A stretch of DNA of 64,000 bases from contig JAJDVW010000022.1 in NCBI GenBank assembly GCA_022825925.1, positions 1-64,000 of the forward strand, written 5' to 3'. Shown in pieces: positions 41,734-50,857 of this stretch. Source of the stretch: Pseudomonadales bacterium (lineage in GTDB: Bacteria; Pseudomonadota; Gammaproteobacteria; Pseudomonadales; Azotimanducaceae). The notes beneath the pieces are model-generated. The model saw only the letters and a program-made list of their open reading frames with translations. It made no database searches and had not been told where the DNA came from. Position numbers and translations under genes: made by a program. The first letter of the stretch is position 1; each line of letters opens with the position of its first letter.

Positions 41734-42999
41734 ATGAACGCGCCCGCCACGAAGGGCCACCCGCAACCCCCCGTCGGGGGCGGCGCCTTCTACGGCTGGT
41801 GGATCGTGGCTGTCACGTTCGTGGTCGGTTTCCTCGTCGCCGGAGGCACGGTCAACGCCCTCGGCGTCCTGGTCAAGCCGATAGCCGAGAGCCTGGACGT
41901 GGGGCGGGCGGAACTCGGCGCCGTCATCACGCTGAAGCTCGCCGTCAACGCGGCACTCAGTCCGTGGGTTGGCGCGCTGCTCGCGCGGCGTTCCATTCGG
42001 GGGATCATGCTGACGGGTGCGGCCGCCATGGGGCTCGGTCTGGCCATGGCGGCCTTCGCGCAGTCGCTCTGGCCGATCTACCTCGGCCTCGGCGTCCTGG
42101 CCGGCGTGGCCAGTACCGCGGCCCTGTTCCTGCCGTGCATCGCCCTGGTCTCCAACTGGTTCACCCGACTGCGCGGTCGGGCACTCGGACTTGCCACGCT
42201 CGGGCCGACCCTCTCCGGCGCCGTGATCCCCGTGCTCCTGTCCCTGCTCGTCGACGAGGTGGGCTGGAGCGCGAGCCTGCTGCTCGCGGCTGCCGTGGCC
42301 ACGGCCATCCTGCTGCCCGTGATCTGGTTCTTCGTGCTGGACCGTCCGGAAGACTGCGGCCAGCTTCCCGACGGGGATTCGGACACCTCGGATACCCCGG
42401 AGGAAGCTTCGGGCGAGACGTGGACGATCCGGCGAGCGGTGCGGTCGCGCGACGTCTGGATGCTGGTCGGCGCGATCGGGACGGCCAACTTCGCGGTGGT
42501 CGCCATGCTGGTGCACCTGATCCCGTACGCAACCGACACCGGGCTCAGCGGCGAGCGCGCCGCGCTCGTGTTCTCCGTGATGACCCTGATGGGGGCGCTC
42601 GGCGGGCCCCTGTTCGGAACGCTCGCCGACTACCTTTCCATCAAGCGCCTGCTGATCGCTTCCATGCTCTGCCAGTTCGTGGCGGTGCTGCTGTTCGCCG
42701 AACTCGAGGGCCAGCTCGGGCTCTCGCTTGCCGCCGGCACGCTGGGCCTGGGCTTTGGCGGGCTGATGCCGCTCGTGACCCTGGCGGTCGCCCGGATGTT
42801 CGGCGTGGAGTCCCTCACGCGCATCATGGGCCTGTGCACCCCGCTTTCCCTCCTCTTCTACGCGCCGGCCGCGCCCCTGACGGGCTACCTGTACGACACC
42901 CACGGCAGCTATGAGCTGGCGTTGCAGGTGCTGATGGCCGCGCCCGTGCTTGCGATCGCGTTCCTGGGCGCGCTGAGGATTCCCCCGGCTCGCGTTTGA
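41734..42999 (+). CDS. MFS transporter, oxalate/formate-monocarboxylate type, 421 aa
   Basis: Twelve-helix inner-membrane carrier whose N-terminus (GWWIVAVTFVVGFLVAGG) and the loop PIAESLDVGRAELGAV match the OFA/monocarboxylate branch of the superfamily. A central hydrophilic loop (about 205-225, acidic) separates the halves. It probably imports a carboxylate used by the CoA transferase encoded just upstream. ATG at 41734 is chosen; an upstream in-frame ATG at 41671 overlaps the CoA transferase gene. Confidence 0.85.
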   Translation: MNAPATKGHPQPPVGGGAFYGWWIVAVTFVVGFLVAGGTVNALGVLVKPIAESLDVGRAELGAVITLKLAVNAALSPWVGALLARRSIRGIMLTGAAAMGLGLAMAAFAQSLWPIYLGLGVLAGVASTAALFLPCIALVSNWFTRLRGRALGLATLGPTLSGAVIPVLLSLLVDEVGWSASLLLAAAVATAILLPVIWFFVLDRPEDCGQLPDGDSDTSDTPEEASGETWTIRRAVRSRDVWMLVGAIGTANFAVVAMLVHLIPYATDTGLSGERAALVFSVMTLMGALGGPLFGTLADYLSIKRLLIASMLCQFVAVLLFAELEGQLGLSLAAGTLGLGFGGLMPLVTLAVARMFGVESLTRIMGLCTPLSLLFYAPAAPLTGYLYDTHGSYELALQVLMAAPVLAIAFLGALRIPPARV

Positions 43000-43054
43000 C
43001 ACGATGGGGTCGCGCGTGCAGCCTACATTCAATCTGATTCTCGGGAGAGAGAAC

Positions 43055-45451
43055 GTGGCCCGATTCGTGCTCGCGAACACCGCCCTTGTCGCCTCCCTCG
43101 CGTTCTCCGCAGCCCTCGCTACCGCCATCGGCTCGCCGGCCAGCGCCGAAGAGGCGGGCGCCGGGGAACGAGGCGTCATCGAAGAGATCATCGTCACCGC
43201 GACCTATCGCGAGACCGAGCTGATGAAGACGCCCCAGGCGATCAGCGCCGTCTCCGACGCGCTCGTCGAAGACCTCGGCGCCCAGAGCATGGAAGACCTC
43301 TACACGATGATCCCCGGGTTGAGCATGCAGGGCGCCCTGAACGGCGAGGCCCGCTACACGATCCGCGGCATTTCGTCCCAGAGCGGGCAGATCGGCTACG
43401 CGCCCACCGGAGCGACTGTCGGGGTGTACCTCGACGGCACGCCGGTGACCGCGGCGCTCGGTCCGGACAACCAGGTCAGCGGGACGCTGTTCGACATCGA
43501 ACGCGTCGAGGTGCTGAAGGGGCCGCAGGGCACCCTGTTCGGCGAGGGTTCGCAGGGCGGCACGATCCGTTACCTCTACAAGAAACCCGACCCGACGGCG
43601 TTCGATGCCGCGGTCAACCTCGGCTTCGCCTCCATGGCGGAGTCGGACGACATGTCCAACCGGATAGACGGGATGATCAACGTGCCGCTGTCGGACGCCA
43701 CCGCGTTGCGGCTGACGGCCTGGCGAGCGGAAACGGCCGGCTTCATCGAGAACCTGGAGCCGTTCGAGGAGGACTTCAACACGGCGCAATCCACGGGCGT
43801 CCGCGGGGCCCTGCGCCATGAAGGCGACACGGTCACGGTGACGGGCACCGTGCACCACGGCGTGCAGGAGACCGAGGGGGGCCTCGGAACGTTCCGGGCC
43901 TACGAAGCGCTGCACGGCCGGATTCCCGGACTCGAGCCGAAGTCGGAAGACTCGGTCGATATCTACAGCCTGGACGTCGAGTGGGAACTGGGCTGGGCGA
44001 CGCTGCACTCGCTGACGTCCTTTACGGACCGGGAGATTCCCTCGGTTTCCGAGTCCTCCGAAACGGGGGCGAGAACGCTGGACTACTTCTACGGCGGCGC
44101 GACCCTGGCCGATCCGAACGATCCCGCCTGCCTCGCCCTGGTGGCTTTCGGAATCCCGTGTCCCGGATGGCCGGGGGTGTTCAACCTCGGCGGTCCGATC
44201 TTCACGGCCGACGGCATGAACCTGCAGGCCATCAGCAACCAGGCCCAGTTCTACAGCGAGCGCTGGGTGCAGGAGTTTCGCCTGGTGTCGCCCGGAGACC
44301 GGGCCCTGCGCTGGACTGCGGGGTTCTTCTGGAAGGACAGCGAAGATCACACCTAGAACCAGCAGGTGGGCGGCTACTTCCCCGGCCGCGAGGCGTTCGC
44401 GGCCGCGTTCGATCCCCTGCTGATGGTGCCCGCCAACACCCACACCGACTTCCTCGAGGAGTACGCGGTGTTCGGCGAAGCCAGCTACGACCTCACGGAC
44501 ACGCTGGAGGTCACGGTAGGCGTGCGGGTCTCCGATCTCGAGCAGGAGTTCACGAACACCGGGACCGGGACCAGCGACACCCCCGTGTCGCCGAAGTTCG
44601 TGCTCTCGTGGCTGCCTCAGGACGACCTGCTGCTGTACTTCAACTACACCACGGGCTTCCGCCCGGGCAACGTCAACAACAACCTCGAGTTCTACGTCGG
44701 CCAGTTCGAGGTGCAGATCGAGAACGCCAGGACCAACCCGGCCTTCGACGACGCCACCCGGGCGGCGGTCATCGCGGGGCTCGAGCAGAACATCGTCGAC
44801 TCCCTGTCCCGGCTGTTCTTCGATGGCGACAAGCTGGACAACTACGAACTCGGACTGAAGGCCACGCTATGGGGCGGCCGCGCCCAGGTCCTCGCTTCGG
44901 CCTACTTTCTCGACTGGAAGGACATGCTCGTATACGTCAACGACCCGGCCATCGCACCGGGTGGCGACAGCCACAACGTCAACAGCGGCGGCGCGGAGAT
45001 CACGGGGTTCGAACTGGAGGTGAACGCCTTCGTCACCGACCGGTTGAGCGTCCGGCTCGCGGGCGACATCAACGAGAGCGAGGTCACCGAAGTCGGCGTG
45101 CCGTTCCAGAACGCCGAGGACGGCAACGAATTGCGGTACGCCCCCGGCGACAGCATGTCCATCGCGCTCGACTACTCCGTCCCCGTCGGGGGCGACTGGC
45201 TGTTGGACCTGCACCTCGATCACGCCTGGGTCGCCAAGCAGTACGCGGACTCGCAGAACAGGATCGTGATTCCCAGCTACGAGAAGACGAATGCCCGCGC
45301 CACGTTGCGAAGCCCCGACCAGAAGTGGCGTGTCGCGCTCTTCGTGACGAATCTCGCGAACGACGAGCTCCTGCGCGGCCGTGACCTCCTGGGGACGCTC
45401 TACTGGCACAATCCCCGCCAGATCGGCCTGGAACTCGGCTATCGGCTGTAA
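43055..45451 (+). pseudogene. TonB-dependent receptor interrupted by an in-frame amber codon
   Basis: Outer-membrane receptor for TonB-powered uptake. The first part has a signal peptide (ARFVLANTALVASLAF, ending SASA-like), a TonB box region (IEEIIVTATY), the plug domain (RVEVLKGPQGTLFGEGS) and early barrel strands. At 44354 a TAG stops the frame after DSEDHT. The same frame then continues without shift for 1095 bases with clear barrel sequence and the terminal aromatic signature (GLELGYRL). Total length (about 798 codons) is normal for the family. GTG at 43055 has GGAGAG upstream; an ATG at 43004 is an alternative. It is probably a recent nonsense mutation, or readthrough. Confidence 0.85.
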
Positions 45452-45463
45452 GGGAGGATCCTG

Positions 45464-47203
45464 ATGCCCAGCTACGACCTGCTGCTCAAGGGCGGAACCG
45501 TCATCGACGGGCAGCGCACGCCGCGCTTCACGAGTGACGTCGCGATCGCCGATGGCCGCATCGCCCAGATCGGCGGCGGACTGTCCGAGTCGGGCGCGAA
45601 ACGCGTCATCGACGCGCAGGACCTGATCGTCGCGCCGGGCTTCATCGACCTGCACACGCACTTCGATTCGCAGATCTTCTGGGACCCCTACTGCACCATG
45701 TCGGGCTGGCATGGGGTGACCTCGGTGGTGATCGGCAACTGCGGCTTCGGCTTCGCGCCGGTGGCGCCGGAACACCGCGAGCGCGCGATGCTGACGCTGG
45801 AGCGCAACGAAGCCGTGCGGGCCACGACGATGGCCGCCGGCATGCCCTGGGACTGGGTGACCTTCCCCGAGTTCCTGGGCAGCATCGAGCGCACGCCCAA
45901 GGGCGTCAACGTGCTCGCGTACGTGGGCATCGCGCCGGTGATGACCTCGGTGATGGGCCAGGACGCCAAGGGGCGCGCCGCGACCGCCGACGAGCGGAAG
46001 CGGATGTGCGCGATCCTCTCCGAGGCGATGGACGCGGGCGCCTGCGGCTTCTCCGCGCAGATCCTGGGCGAGAACAGCGTGCAACGCGACTACGACGGCA
46101 CGCCCATGATCACCGACGTGATGGCGCCCGAGGACCTGCTGGCATTCGCGGGCGTGCTCCGGGAGAAGGGCAGGGGCGTCGTCCAGATGATCGGGGCGCC
46201 GCCCGAGCTCTTCGAGCAGGTCGCCGAGGTCAGCGGCCGGCCGGTGATCTGGAACGCGCTGGTGCTGCAGAGCGACCAGCACGGCAACACCTACGGGTCG
46301 TACAAGGACCGCCTGAACTGGCTCGAAGAGAGCAACGCACGGGGCAAGCGCATCTTCGGGCACGCGGTCACCTGCGACATGGACGAGCAGTTCTCCCTCG
46401 ACGACTGGAACCTGTTCGACGCGATCCCGTCCTGGCGCGCGGTCACCCTGGGCGACGTGCCCGAGCGCATCCGGAAGATGAACGACCCCGCGCTGCGCCG
46501 GGCCATCCGCGAGGACTTCGACCGGTACGCGGAGTTGCGGAAGGTCGATCCGGTAGCGGCCACGAAGGCGGGGTCCGGAGGTCTCTTCCTGGCCATTCCG
46601 GACATGTGGGTCGCGGAAGGCAGGACGGACGCGGGGCGCGCGCTCGAAGGCCGCACGGTGGGCGAGATCGCGGACCGCGAGAACAAGCACCCCATCGACG
46701 CCATGCTCGACCTCGCGGTCTCCGAGAGCCTCCGCACGGTGTTCTTCCGGCAGTTCCCGCGCAACGATCCCGAGGCCATGCGCGAGGTCGTCAATGCGCC
46801 GTTCGTGCTGCCGGGCATCTCGGACGGCGGGGCGCACATGAAGTTCCTGACCCTCGGCTGCTACCCCACCGACTTCATCAGCCGGCTGGTACGGGAGCAC
46901 GGGCTGATGGACCTCGAACAGGCCCACTGGCGGCTCTCGGGCTACTCCGCCATGGCGGCCGGGTTCACCGACCGCGGTTTCCTGCGCGAGGGCGCGCCCG
47001 CGGACATCCTCGTCTACGATTACGACGCGTTGCGCGTGCTGCCCCGGGAGCGAATCCACGACTTCCCGGCGGACGACTGGCGCCTGGCGCAGAAGGCCGA
47101 GGGCTACCGCCAGATCATCGTCAACGGCGCGGTCACCTTCGAGGACGGCGAGTGCACCGGCGCGACCCCCGGGACCCTGCTCCGTCACGGGCTCACGACC
47201 TAG
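45464..47203 (+). CDS. N-acyl-D-amino acid deacylase-type amidohydrolase, 579 aa
   Basis: Zinc-dependent amidohydrolase of the D-aminoacylase/dihydroorotase-like type. It shows HTHFDSQ (HxH metal pair, in GFIDLHTHFD), VIGNCGFGFAP with the metal-binding Cys, and a late SDGGAHMKF with the catalytic Asp. Length (about 580) is larger than classical D-aminoacylase (480), with an insertion in the middle. It probably opens an N-acyl or cyclic amide bond. GGGAGGATCC precedes the ATG. It follows the TonB receptor by 12 bp. Confidence 0.88.
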   Translation: MPSYDLLLKGGTVIDGQRTPRFTSDVAIADGRIAQIGGGLSESGAKRVIDAQDLIVAPGFIDLHTHFDSQIFWDPYCTMSGWHGVTSVVIGNCGFGFAPVAPEHRERAMLTLERNEAVRATTMAAGMPWDWVTFPEFLGSIERTPKGVNVLAYVGIAPVMTSVMGQDAKGRAATADERKRMCAILSEAMDAGACGFSAQILGENSVQRDYDGTPMITDVMAPEDLLAFAGVLREKGRGVVQMIGAPPELFEQVAEVSGRPVIWNALVLQSDQHGNTYGSYKDRLNWLEESNARGKRIFGHAVTCDMDEQFSLDDWNLFDAIPSWRAVTLGDVPERIRKMNDPALRRAIREDFDRYAELRKVDPVAATKAGSGGLFLAIPDMWVAEGRTDAGRALEGRTVGEIADRENKHPIDAMLDLAVSESLRTVFFRQFPRNDPEAMREVVNAPFVLPGISDGGAHMKFLTLGCYPTDFISRLVREHGLMDLEQAHWRLSGYSAMAAGFTDRGFLREGAPADILVYDYDALRVLPRERIHDFPADDWRLAQKAEGYRQIIVNGAVTFEDGECTGATPGTLLRHGLTT

Positions 47204-47248
47204 CGCGACCTGACGGTCGCGTTGGGAGTTTCGCTGGCGCGAAACTCC
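47204..47248. repeat. Double-hairpin intergenic repeat, copy 1
   Basis: CGCGACC (47204-47210) pairs with GGTCGCG (47215-47221) around TGAC. GGAGTTTCGC (47225-47234) pairs perfectly with GCGAAACTCC (47239-47248) around TGGC. The same pair of hairpins with near-identical sequence recurs at 48148-48191. No T-run follows. Confidence 0.6.
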
Positions 47249-47296
47249 TGCGGTGCGAGCACCTGACGGGCGAATGAGAAATCAAGTGGAGGCCCC

Positions 47297-48136
47297 ATGA
47301 GCGAAGCGGTAGCCGAACCGGAAATCATCTACGACACGCTGCCGCCGGACGCCATTTCCGACGAGCTGGCGCCGGTGGTCGACGAACTGGGGCTGCGGGA
47401 GAACTGCCGGCAGCTCGCGATGGAGGGCTACACGGTCGTCGAGGACGCGGCGCCGCCGGAGTTCAACGTGCGGCTGCGCGACAAGATTCGCGAAATCTCT
47501 CCCGAACCCGAGGGGGAGACTCGGGGCGCCAACCTGCTCCTCGCGAAGGACGCGGTGTTCGCGGAAGCGGCGCTGAATCCCAAGATCATGGCCATGGCCG
47601 AGTTCTCGGTAGGGCGCGGTTTCCTGATCACGCAGATCGCATCCAGCATCATGCCGAAGGGACCGTTCGCCATCCGGCTCCACGCGGACAGCAGCTGGCT
47701 GCCCGCGCCCTTCCCGGCGCACAACACGCTCCTGACCGCGTGCTGGACGCCGGACGGCTACGACAAGGAGAGCGGCGCGACCCTCGTGATCCCGGGCAGC
47801 GGGAACCTGCGCCGGCATCCGAACGCGGAGGAGACCGAGGCCAAGGCCGGCGCCATCGCCATCGAAGCGCCCCCCAACTCGGTCGCGATGTGGGACGGCA
47901 ACATCTGGCACGCGAACTGGCCGCGCCAGACCGACGGCGAGCGGGTCGTCTGCCACGTCGCCTACACGCGCCTGATGATGCGGCCCGTCGAGGACTACAG
48001 CGCCCACGCGGACGAACTGATCGAGCGCTACGGGAAGCGGATGTCGCAGCTCCTCGGCCGCGAGGACTTCCTGTACAGCGCCGGCGGGTTCGACCCGGCC
48101 CTCGGCATCCCGACCCAGAACAACGCCAAGCGCTGA
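47297..48136 (+). CDS. Phytanoyl-CoA dioxygenase-like protein, copy 1, 279 aa
   Basis: Fe(II)/2-oxoglutarate-type oxygenase fold. The iron ligands are seen as RLHADSSW (His-x-Asp, near residue 136) and IWHANWPR (distal His, near 206), with an Arg for 2-oxoglutarate about 10 residues later (GERVV). It likely hydroxylates an aliphatic substrate. About half its residues match the second copy at 50858-51673 by eye, so they are paralogues. GGAGG lies upstream of the ATG. The GST gene follows after the second hairpin repeat. Confidence 0.78.
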   Translation: MSEAVAEPEIIYDTLPPDAISDELAPVVDELGLRENCRQLAMEGYTVVEDAAPPEFNVRLRDKIREISPEPEGETRGANLLLAKDAVFAEAALNPKIMAMAEFSVGRGFLITQIASSIMPKGPFAIRLHADSSWLPAPFPAHNTLLTACWTPDGYDKESGATLVIPGSGNLRRHPNAEETEAKAGAIAIEAPPNSVAMWDGNIWHANWPRQTDGERVVCHVAYTRLMMRPVEDYSAHADELIERYGKRMSQLLGREDFLYSAGGFDPALGIPTQNNAKR

Positions 48137-48147
48137 CCGTGCGACCG

Positions 48148-48191
48148 CGCGACCTGCGGTCGCGTTGGGAGTTTCGCTGCGCGAAACTCCC
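48148..48191. repeat. Double-hairpin intergenic repeat, copy 2
   Basis: CGCGACC (48148-48154) pairs with GGTCGCG (48158-48164) around TGC. GGGAGTTTCGC (48167-48177) pairs perfectly with GCGAAACTCCC (48181-48191) around TGC. Spacing and order equal copy 1 at 47204-47248. It lies 37 bp before the next gene start. Confidence 0.6.
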
Positions 48192-48227
48192 GCGTGCGAG
48201 GCGCCGCGCACAGGCACTGGAGGAACG

Positions 48228-49106
48228 ATGAGCGCCACGCCGGAGTACACGCCCCCGAGGGTCTGGAAGTGGGACCGGGAGAGCGGCGGGGCCTTCGCGA
48301 GCATCAACCGGCCGATCGCGGGCTCCACCCACGACAAGGACCTCCCGGTCGGGAAGCACCCGCTGCAGCTCTATTCGCTCGGCACGCCGAACGGCGTGAA
48401 GGTCACGGTTCTGCTCGAGGAACTGCTCGCGCTCGGCCATGCCGGCGCGGAGTACGACGCGTGGCTGATCAACATCATGGAGGGCGCCCAGTTCTCGAGC
48501 GGCTTCGTGGACGCGAACCCGAATTCGAAGATTCCGGCGCTGATGGACCACTCCGTCGACCCGCCGATCCGCGTCTTCGAGTCCGGCGCGATCCTGTTCT
48601 ACCTGGCCGAAAAGTTCGGCGCCTTCCTGCCGACGGAGCCCCGCGCGCGCATCGAGTGCCTCAACTGGGTCTTCTGGCAGATGGCGTCCACGCCGTTCCT
48701 GGGCGGCGGCTTCGGGCACTTCTACGCCTACGCCCCCGTCAAGATCGAGTACGCGATCGACCGCTTCGCGATGGAGGTGAAACGGCAACTCGACGTCCTC
48801 GACAGGAACCTTGCCGAGCGCGAGTACATGATCGGCGACACCTACACCATCGCGGACATGGCGATCTGGCCCTGGTACGGCGCCGTCGTGACCAACGAGG
48901 CCTACCAGGCCGCCGAGTTCCTCGAGGCGCACACGTACGGGCACCTCGCGCGCTGGGCCGAACTGATCGGAGGGCGCGAGACGGTCCGGCGCGGGCGGAT
49001 GGTGAACGGCGTCTTCGGCGGCCCCGAGGACCAGCTCATCGAGCGTCACGACGCCTCGGATTTCGAAACCAGGACCCGCGACAAGCTGGGAGAGATCGAC
49101 AAATGA
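48228..49106 (+). CDS. Glutathione transferase-like protein, YghU type, 292 aa
   Basis: An N-terminal extension of about 45 residues (typical for YghU/Nu-class) is followed by the thioredoxin-like domain, with QLYSLGTPNGVKVTV and the NPNSKIPALMD cis-proline strand, then VFESGAILFYLAEK with the Glu-Ser glutathione-binding pair. The helical C-domain contains YMIGDTYTIADMAIWP. Nu-class enzymes reduce disulphides or peroxides with glutathione. GGAGGAACG precedes the ATG at 48228. The stop overlaps the next gene by ATGA. Confidence 0.88.
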   Translation: MSATPEYTPPRVWKWDRESGGAFASINRPIAGSTHDKDLPVGKHPLQLYSLGTPNGVKVTVLLEELLALGHAGAEYDAWLINIMEGAQFSSGFVDANPNSKIPALMDHSVDPPIRVFESGAILFYLAEKFGAFLPTEPRARIECLNWVFWQMASTPFLGGGFGHFYAYAPVKIEYAIDRFAMEVKRQLDVLDRNLAEREYMIGDTYTIADMAIWPWYGAVVTNEAYQAAEFLEAHTYGHLARWAELIGGRETVRRGRMVNGVFGGPEDQLIERHDASDFETRTRDKLGEIDK

Positions 49107-50038
49107 CCGTGATCGGCAAAGAGGGCGCCTGGGCGCACGAGGCAACGACGTGGTTCTCGTTCCGCGAAGCGGAGAAGTGGGTCGATTTCTCCAACGGCAA
49201 GGACCTGGCGCTCCTGGTCGGCGACCCCGAGTGCGGGCCCCTGATCGAGCTCACGAGCAGACCCCCGGAGCCGGAGGAGATGCCGCGCGCCCCGGCGCAC
49301 GGACACGCGTCCGACAACTGGCGGATCACGATCCAGGGCACCACGAACATGGGCACGTATGCCTACGGTCCCGGCCAGTTCCGGTTCCAGGACGGCGGCG
49401 TGCCCTATGCCGGGGACAACCTGGCCTGGGGCCCGGAGGGCGGTTTCGGGATCATCATGTTCGCGGACCGCCGCGGCTCCCCGATCCGGTTCGTCGAGCC
49501 GGATCATCCGTTCCAGGAAGGGGCGGACCAGGGAGCGCGGGCGTTTGCGGACGCGTACGGCTTCGAGCTGCGCGACCCGTGCCCGGGCGCGCCGGCGATC
49601 CGCACGAACCTTGGCAAGACGCAGTTCGGGCACCTGGACACGGGGTTCGAGGACTCCGAATCGTGGCCGGAAGCCGCGCCCGGCGTGCGGCTTGCGACCT
49701 CGCTGCTCGGCGAGGTGACGGCCGGTCCCGTCCTGGCGCTGCTCCGCTGCGACCCGGGCGCCCCGGCCTGCCCCGCGGGGACGGTGGACACCGAGGTGTT
49801 CCACGCGGTCGTGGCCGGGTCCTGCGAGGTCGGAGGGTCGACACGCACGCTGGGCGACGCCTGGCTGACGTCGGCGGGGCCGCAGCCGGAGGTCGTCGCG
49901 GGTCCGGACGGACTCTCGCACATCGTCGTGTTCGCGGACCGGCGTGCGGTCGGCGGATTCACGGCTTCCGGCGATGCGGCCGGCCAAGAGCTGGCCGCAA
50001 GCCTCCTTCGCGAGACGGCTACCCTGTCCGCATCCTGA
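49103..50038 (+). CDS. Hypothetical protein, possibly cupin-like, 311 aa
   Basis: I do not recognise this firmly. It is beta-rich with two repeated segments: ITIQGTTNMGTYAYGPGQFR followed by GGFGIIMFADRRG, and TEVFHAVVAGSCEVGGS followed by LSHIVVFADRRAV. This suggests two cupin-type barrels. The usual His metal ligands are sparse. It begins 4 bp before the end of the GST gene, so its role is tied to that enzyme. Confidence 0.5.
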   Translation: MTVIGKEGAWAHEATTWFSFREAEKWVDFSNGKDLALLVGDPECGPLIELTSRPPEPEEMPRAPAHGHASDNWRITIQGTTNMGTYAYGPGQFRFQDGGVPYAGDNLAWGPEGGFGIIMFADRRGSPIRFVEPDHPFQEGADQGARAFADAYGFELRDPCPGAPAIRTNLGKTQFGHLDTGFEDSESWPEAAPGVRLATSLLGEVTAGPVLALLRCDPGAPACPAGTVDTEVFHAVVAGSCEVGGSTRTLGDAWLTSAGPQPEVVAGPDGLSHIVVFADRRAVGGFTASGDAAGQELAASLLRETATLSAS

Positions 50039-50089
50039 CGGGCCGGACACCCAGACACTTTTTTGGCAGGAAGGCAGAAAGGCAATCAC

Positions 50090-50842
50090 ATGGCTTCTTT
50101 GATCGTTCACGGGGTTCCGCTCTCGCAACCGGTGCGGGCGGTGCTCTGGGCACTGGTCCGCAAGCGCAAGGCGTTCAACCTCTCCCCCAAGGTCCCCGGT
50201 TCCCCGGCGGAGGACGGCACCCGGCATCCGAGCTTCCTCGCCATGAACCCGGGCGGCACGATGCCCTGCATCGAGGAGCCGGACACGGGATTCGTGCTCG
50301 GCGAGTCCAACGCGATCCTCTGCTACCTGGCGCGCACGAACGGCTGGGACGACCTCTATCCCGAAGATCCCCGCGCGGCGGCCAAGGTCGACTGGTACCT
50401 GCACTTCCATCACCAGAGCGTCCGCCAGGCCTCCATCGGCTACATCGCGCCGGCATTCCGGCAGGACCTGCAGATCCCGGAGCACATCGTGGGCGGCGCG
50501 AAGGCCGCGACGGAGTACGCGCTCGGCGCGCTCGATAGCGGCCCGCTCGCGAAGTCGCGCTTCATCGGCGGCGACGGCCTCACCATCGCGGACCTCGCCG
50601 CCTACGGGGACCTCGGCCAGTTGCGGCCGGAGTTCACGAACCTCTACGACTTCTCGAAGTACGCCAACGTGCAGCGCTGGCTCGACGACATGATGCAGGC
50701 CGACGGGCACGACGACGTGCACGTGGCGCTGGCCGAACTCGGCGACATCAGCGTCGTGGGACCCACGGTGGCGCGGCTCGGCGAGGTCAACGCCATCGCG
50801 ATCAAGGCGCTCGTGCAGCAGGCGGCCGGGTTCGCGGACTGA
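50090..50842 (+). CDS. Glutathione transferase-like protein, theta/zeta type, 250 aa
   Basis: Thioredoxin-like domain with LIVHGVPLSQPVRAVLWAL, then NPGGTMPCIEE and the ESNAILCYLAR Glu-Ser pair. A helical C-domain follows with FIGGDGLTIADLAAYG. The N-terminal Ser (in PLSQP) is placed as catalytic residue in theta-like GSTs, which act in dehalogenation and aromatic ring metabolism. ATG at 50090 is chosen because AAAGG precedes it. It follows the cupin-like gene by 51 bp and precedes the second oxygenase by 15 bp. Confidence 0.88.
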   Translation: MASLIVHGVPLSQPVRAVLWALVRKRKAFNLSPKVPGSPAEDGTRHPSFLAMNPGGTMPCIEEPDTGFVLGESNAILCYLARTNGWDDLYPEDPRAAAKVDWYLHFHHQSVRQASIGYIAPAFRQDLQIPEHIVGGAKAATEYALGALDSGPLAKSRFIGGDGLTIADLAAYGDLGQLRPEFTNLYDFSKYANVQRWLDDMMQADGHDDVHVALAELGDISVVGPTVARLGEVNAIAIKALVQQAAGFAD

Positions 50843-50857
50843 ACGTATGGGCGGGGC

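Noticed and set aside
44354-44356. The amber codon as pyrrolysine or programmed readthrough
   Set aside because: No structural signal follows it and this protein family has no such residue. A simple nonsense mutation is more likely.
44867-47188. 773-aa minus-strand open frame over the TonB receptor and amidohydrolase genes
   Set aside because: It crosses two real genes with conserved motifs and has the typical repetitive composition of antisense frames.
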